A stretch of DNA of 6,122 nucleotides from Natronohydrobacter sp. (GTDB taxonomy: Bacteria; Pseudomonadota; Alphaproteobacteria; Rhodobacterales; Rhodobacteraceae): the NCBI GenBank assembly GCA_007116445.1, contig SKIM01000232.1, forward strand, positions 1 through 6,122. Reading direction: 5' to 3'. The notes beneath the pieces were generated by a model. It was given only the letters and a program-made list of their open reading frames with translations, did no database searches and was not told the origin of the DNA. Both the position numbers and the translations under genes were made by a program. Shown piece by piece: positions 5,355 through 6,122 of the stretch. Position 1 is the stretch's first letter; each line of letters starts with the position of its first letter.

Positions 5355-6122
5355 TCAACTGTCAAGCGGCATCATTCGGCATTGGGCGGCCAGCGCACCC
5401 ATGTCATCAGGCGCGCAGAGCGCAGTGCCCGCACTCATCACGGTTGCAGCGGCGGCGGCGGTGCCCTCTCGCAGAGCGTCACCCGCCCCGCGGCCCTGCG
5501 CCAGCGCCAAAGCAAAGGCCCCGGTGAAACTGTCACCTGCGCCGATCTTGCTGCGCACCGGCACTTGTGGCGGGCAGCAGTGCAGGCAGCCGCTTGCATC
5601 CGCAAGGATATTGCCATCAGCCCCGCGCGCGATGCAGATCACCTCTGCGACACCGCGCGCGCGCAGCGCCTGGGCGAAACGGGCCGTGTCCTGCGCGTCT
5701 GGCAGCCTTTTGTCCGCCTGCGCTTCGGCCTCGGCCTGATCAAGGCGCAGGGCCAGCAAGGGCATCTCAGCAGCGTTGATCAGCTGCCGCAGGGCCGGGC
5801 CAGAGGTATCGACAATCAGTCGGTCTGGCCCAAGTCGCGCAGCGAGCATCGCGGGAAATTCTGCAGACACGCCCGGCGGCTGGCTGCCCGAGAGCACCAC
5901 CAGCCCCTGCGCGGCCTGCGCAATATCTTCAAGCGCACGAACGGCATCAGCCTCAGACCAGGGATCACCGGGCAGTTGCAGCCGAAACTGCGCGCCGCTG
6001 TCTTCGGTCACGGCCCAGCTTTGCCGCGTCTCGACTGGCAGATCAAAGGCGCGCAGCGGGACGCCCTGCGCCTCCAGAAGGGCGCGATGCTGCGCGCCTG
6101 TCGCACCGCCAAGCGCAACCCA
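5355..6122 (-). CDS. PfkB-family sugar-phosphate kinase (phosphofructokinase-2 / 1-phosphofructokinase like), 5' end missing
   Basis: The frame is open from the right edge to a TGA at 5357-5355, giving 255 visible residues without the N-terminus (about 50-60 residues judged from the 309-residue E. coli Pfk-2). A GTG at 6011 is only an internal codon: homology continues upstream of it with LGGATGAQHRALLEAQGVP (fragment residues 4-22). Further landmarks are the FRLQLPG stretch (compare RFVMPG in Pfk-2), LSGSQPPGVS (77-86), the signature IGAGDSFTGAF (193-203) with D197 as the expected catalytic base, and GTALCAPDD near the C-terminus, matching GTRLCSHDD of Pfk-2. The likely reaction is ATP-dependent phosphorylation of fructose 6-phosphate, fructose 1-phosphate or a related sugar phosphate; the substrate cannot be fixed from this fragment. 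The Mg-ATP motif written KPNxxE in relatives reads RLDQAE (126-131), so the Asn is replaced by Asp. It is followed closely by trkH. Confidence 0.9.
   Translation of the reverse strand, partial: WVALGGATGAQHRALLEAQGVPLRAFDLPVETRQSWAVTEDSGAQFRLQLPGDPWSEADAVRALEDIAQAAQGLVVLSGSQPPGVSAEFPAMLAARLGPDRLIVDTSGPALRQLINAAEMPLLALRLDQAEAEAQADKRLPDAQDTARFAQALRARGVAEVICIARGADGNILADASGCLHCCPPQVPVRSKIGAGDSFTGAFALALAQGRGAGDALREGTAAAAATVMSAGTALCAPDDMGALAAQCRMMPLDS

Noticed and set aside
4693..5739. Long plus-strand open frame of 348 codons opposite trkH and the kinase
   Set aside because: It spans two real minus-strand genes and their junction, with Gln/Arg/His-rich low-quality composition; a shadow frame.
5355..6011. 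Treating the kinase as a complete gene starting at the GTG at 6011
   Set aside because: The frame continues to the right edge with family-conserved sequence such as LGGATG, so the true start is outside the window.

Overview
The window looks like ordinary chromosome from a GC-rich alphaproteobacterium, most likely of the order Rhodobacterales. Supporting this are the high GC content with long antisense shadow frames, the two-subunit type glycyl-tRNA synthetase alpha chain, a small membrane-anchored DUF6446-type gene directly behind glyQ (an arrangement I recall from Rhodobacterales), and a SPOR plus peptidoglycan-binding plus trypsin-fold protein of a kind I also associate with that order. The assignment rests on remembered family and gene-order patterns, not on a search.

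Layout from left to right. Positions 1-1196 hold two overlapping minus-strand genes: glyQ (252-1196) and, downstream, the N-terminal part of a DUF6446-like membrane protein that runs off the left edge (1-252). A 124-base divergent intergenic region (1197-1320) carries a plausible promoter for glyQ. Positions 1321-3114 on the plus strand encode a secreted 597-residue protein with SPOR-like, peptidoglycan-binding and trypsin-fold domains whose catalytic residues appear to be lost. It meets the next gene tail to tail with only 5 bases between stop codons.

Positions 3120-6122 are a tightly packed minus-strand cluster, transcribed from right to left: a PfkB-family sugar-phosphate kinase (5' end beyond the window), a TrkH-type potassium channel subunit (3880-5328), and a stand-alone class I glutamine amidotransferase (3120-3860). 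Short gaps (26 and 19 bases) suggest co-transcription, but the three products have no obvious common pathway.

Functionally the window combines translation (glyQ), cell-envelope biology (the pseudoprotease-like protein and the DUF6446 protein), potassium uptake (trkH) and sugar or nitrogen metabolism (pfkB-like kinase and amidotransferase). I see no tRNA, rRNA, CRISPR array, insertion sequence, attachment site or phage gene, and no intergenic stretch longer than 124 bases. There is no clear evidence of a new defence or mobile system. The most interesting items are the degenerate active site in the envelope protein and the altered NXXE-type motif in the kinase.
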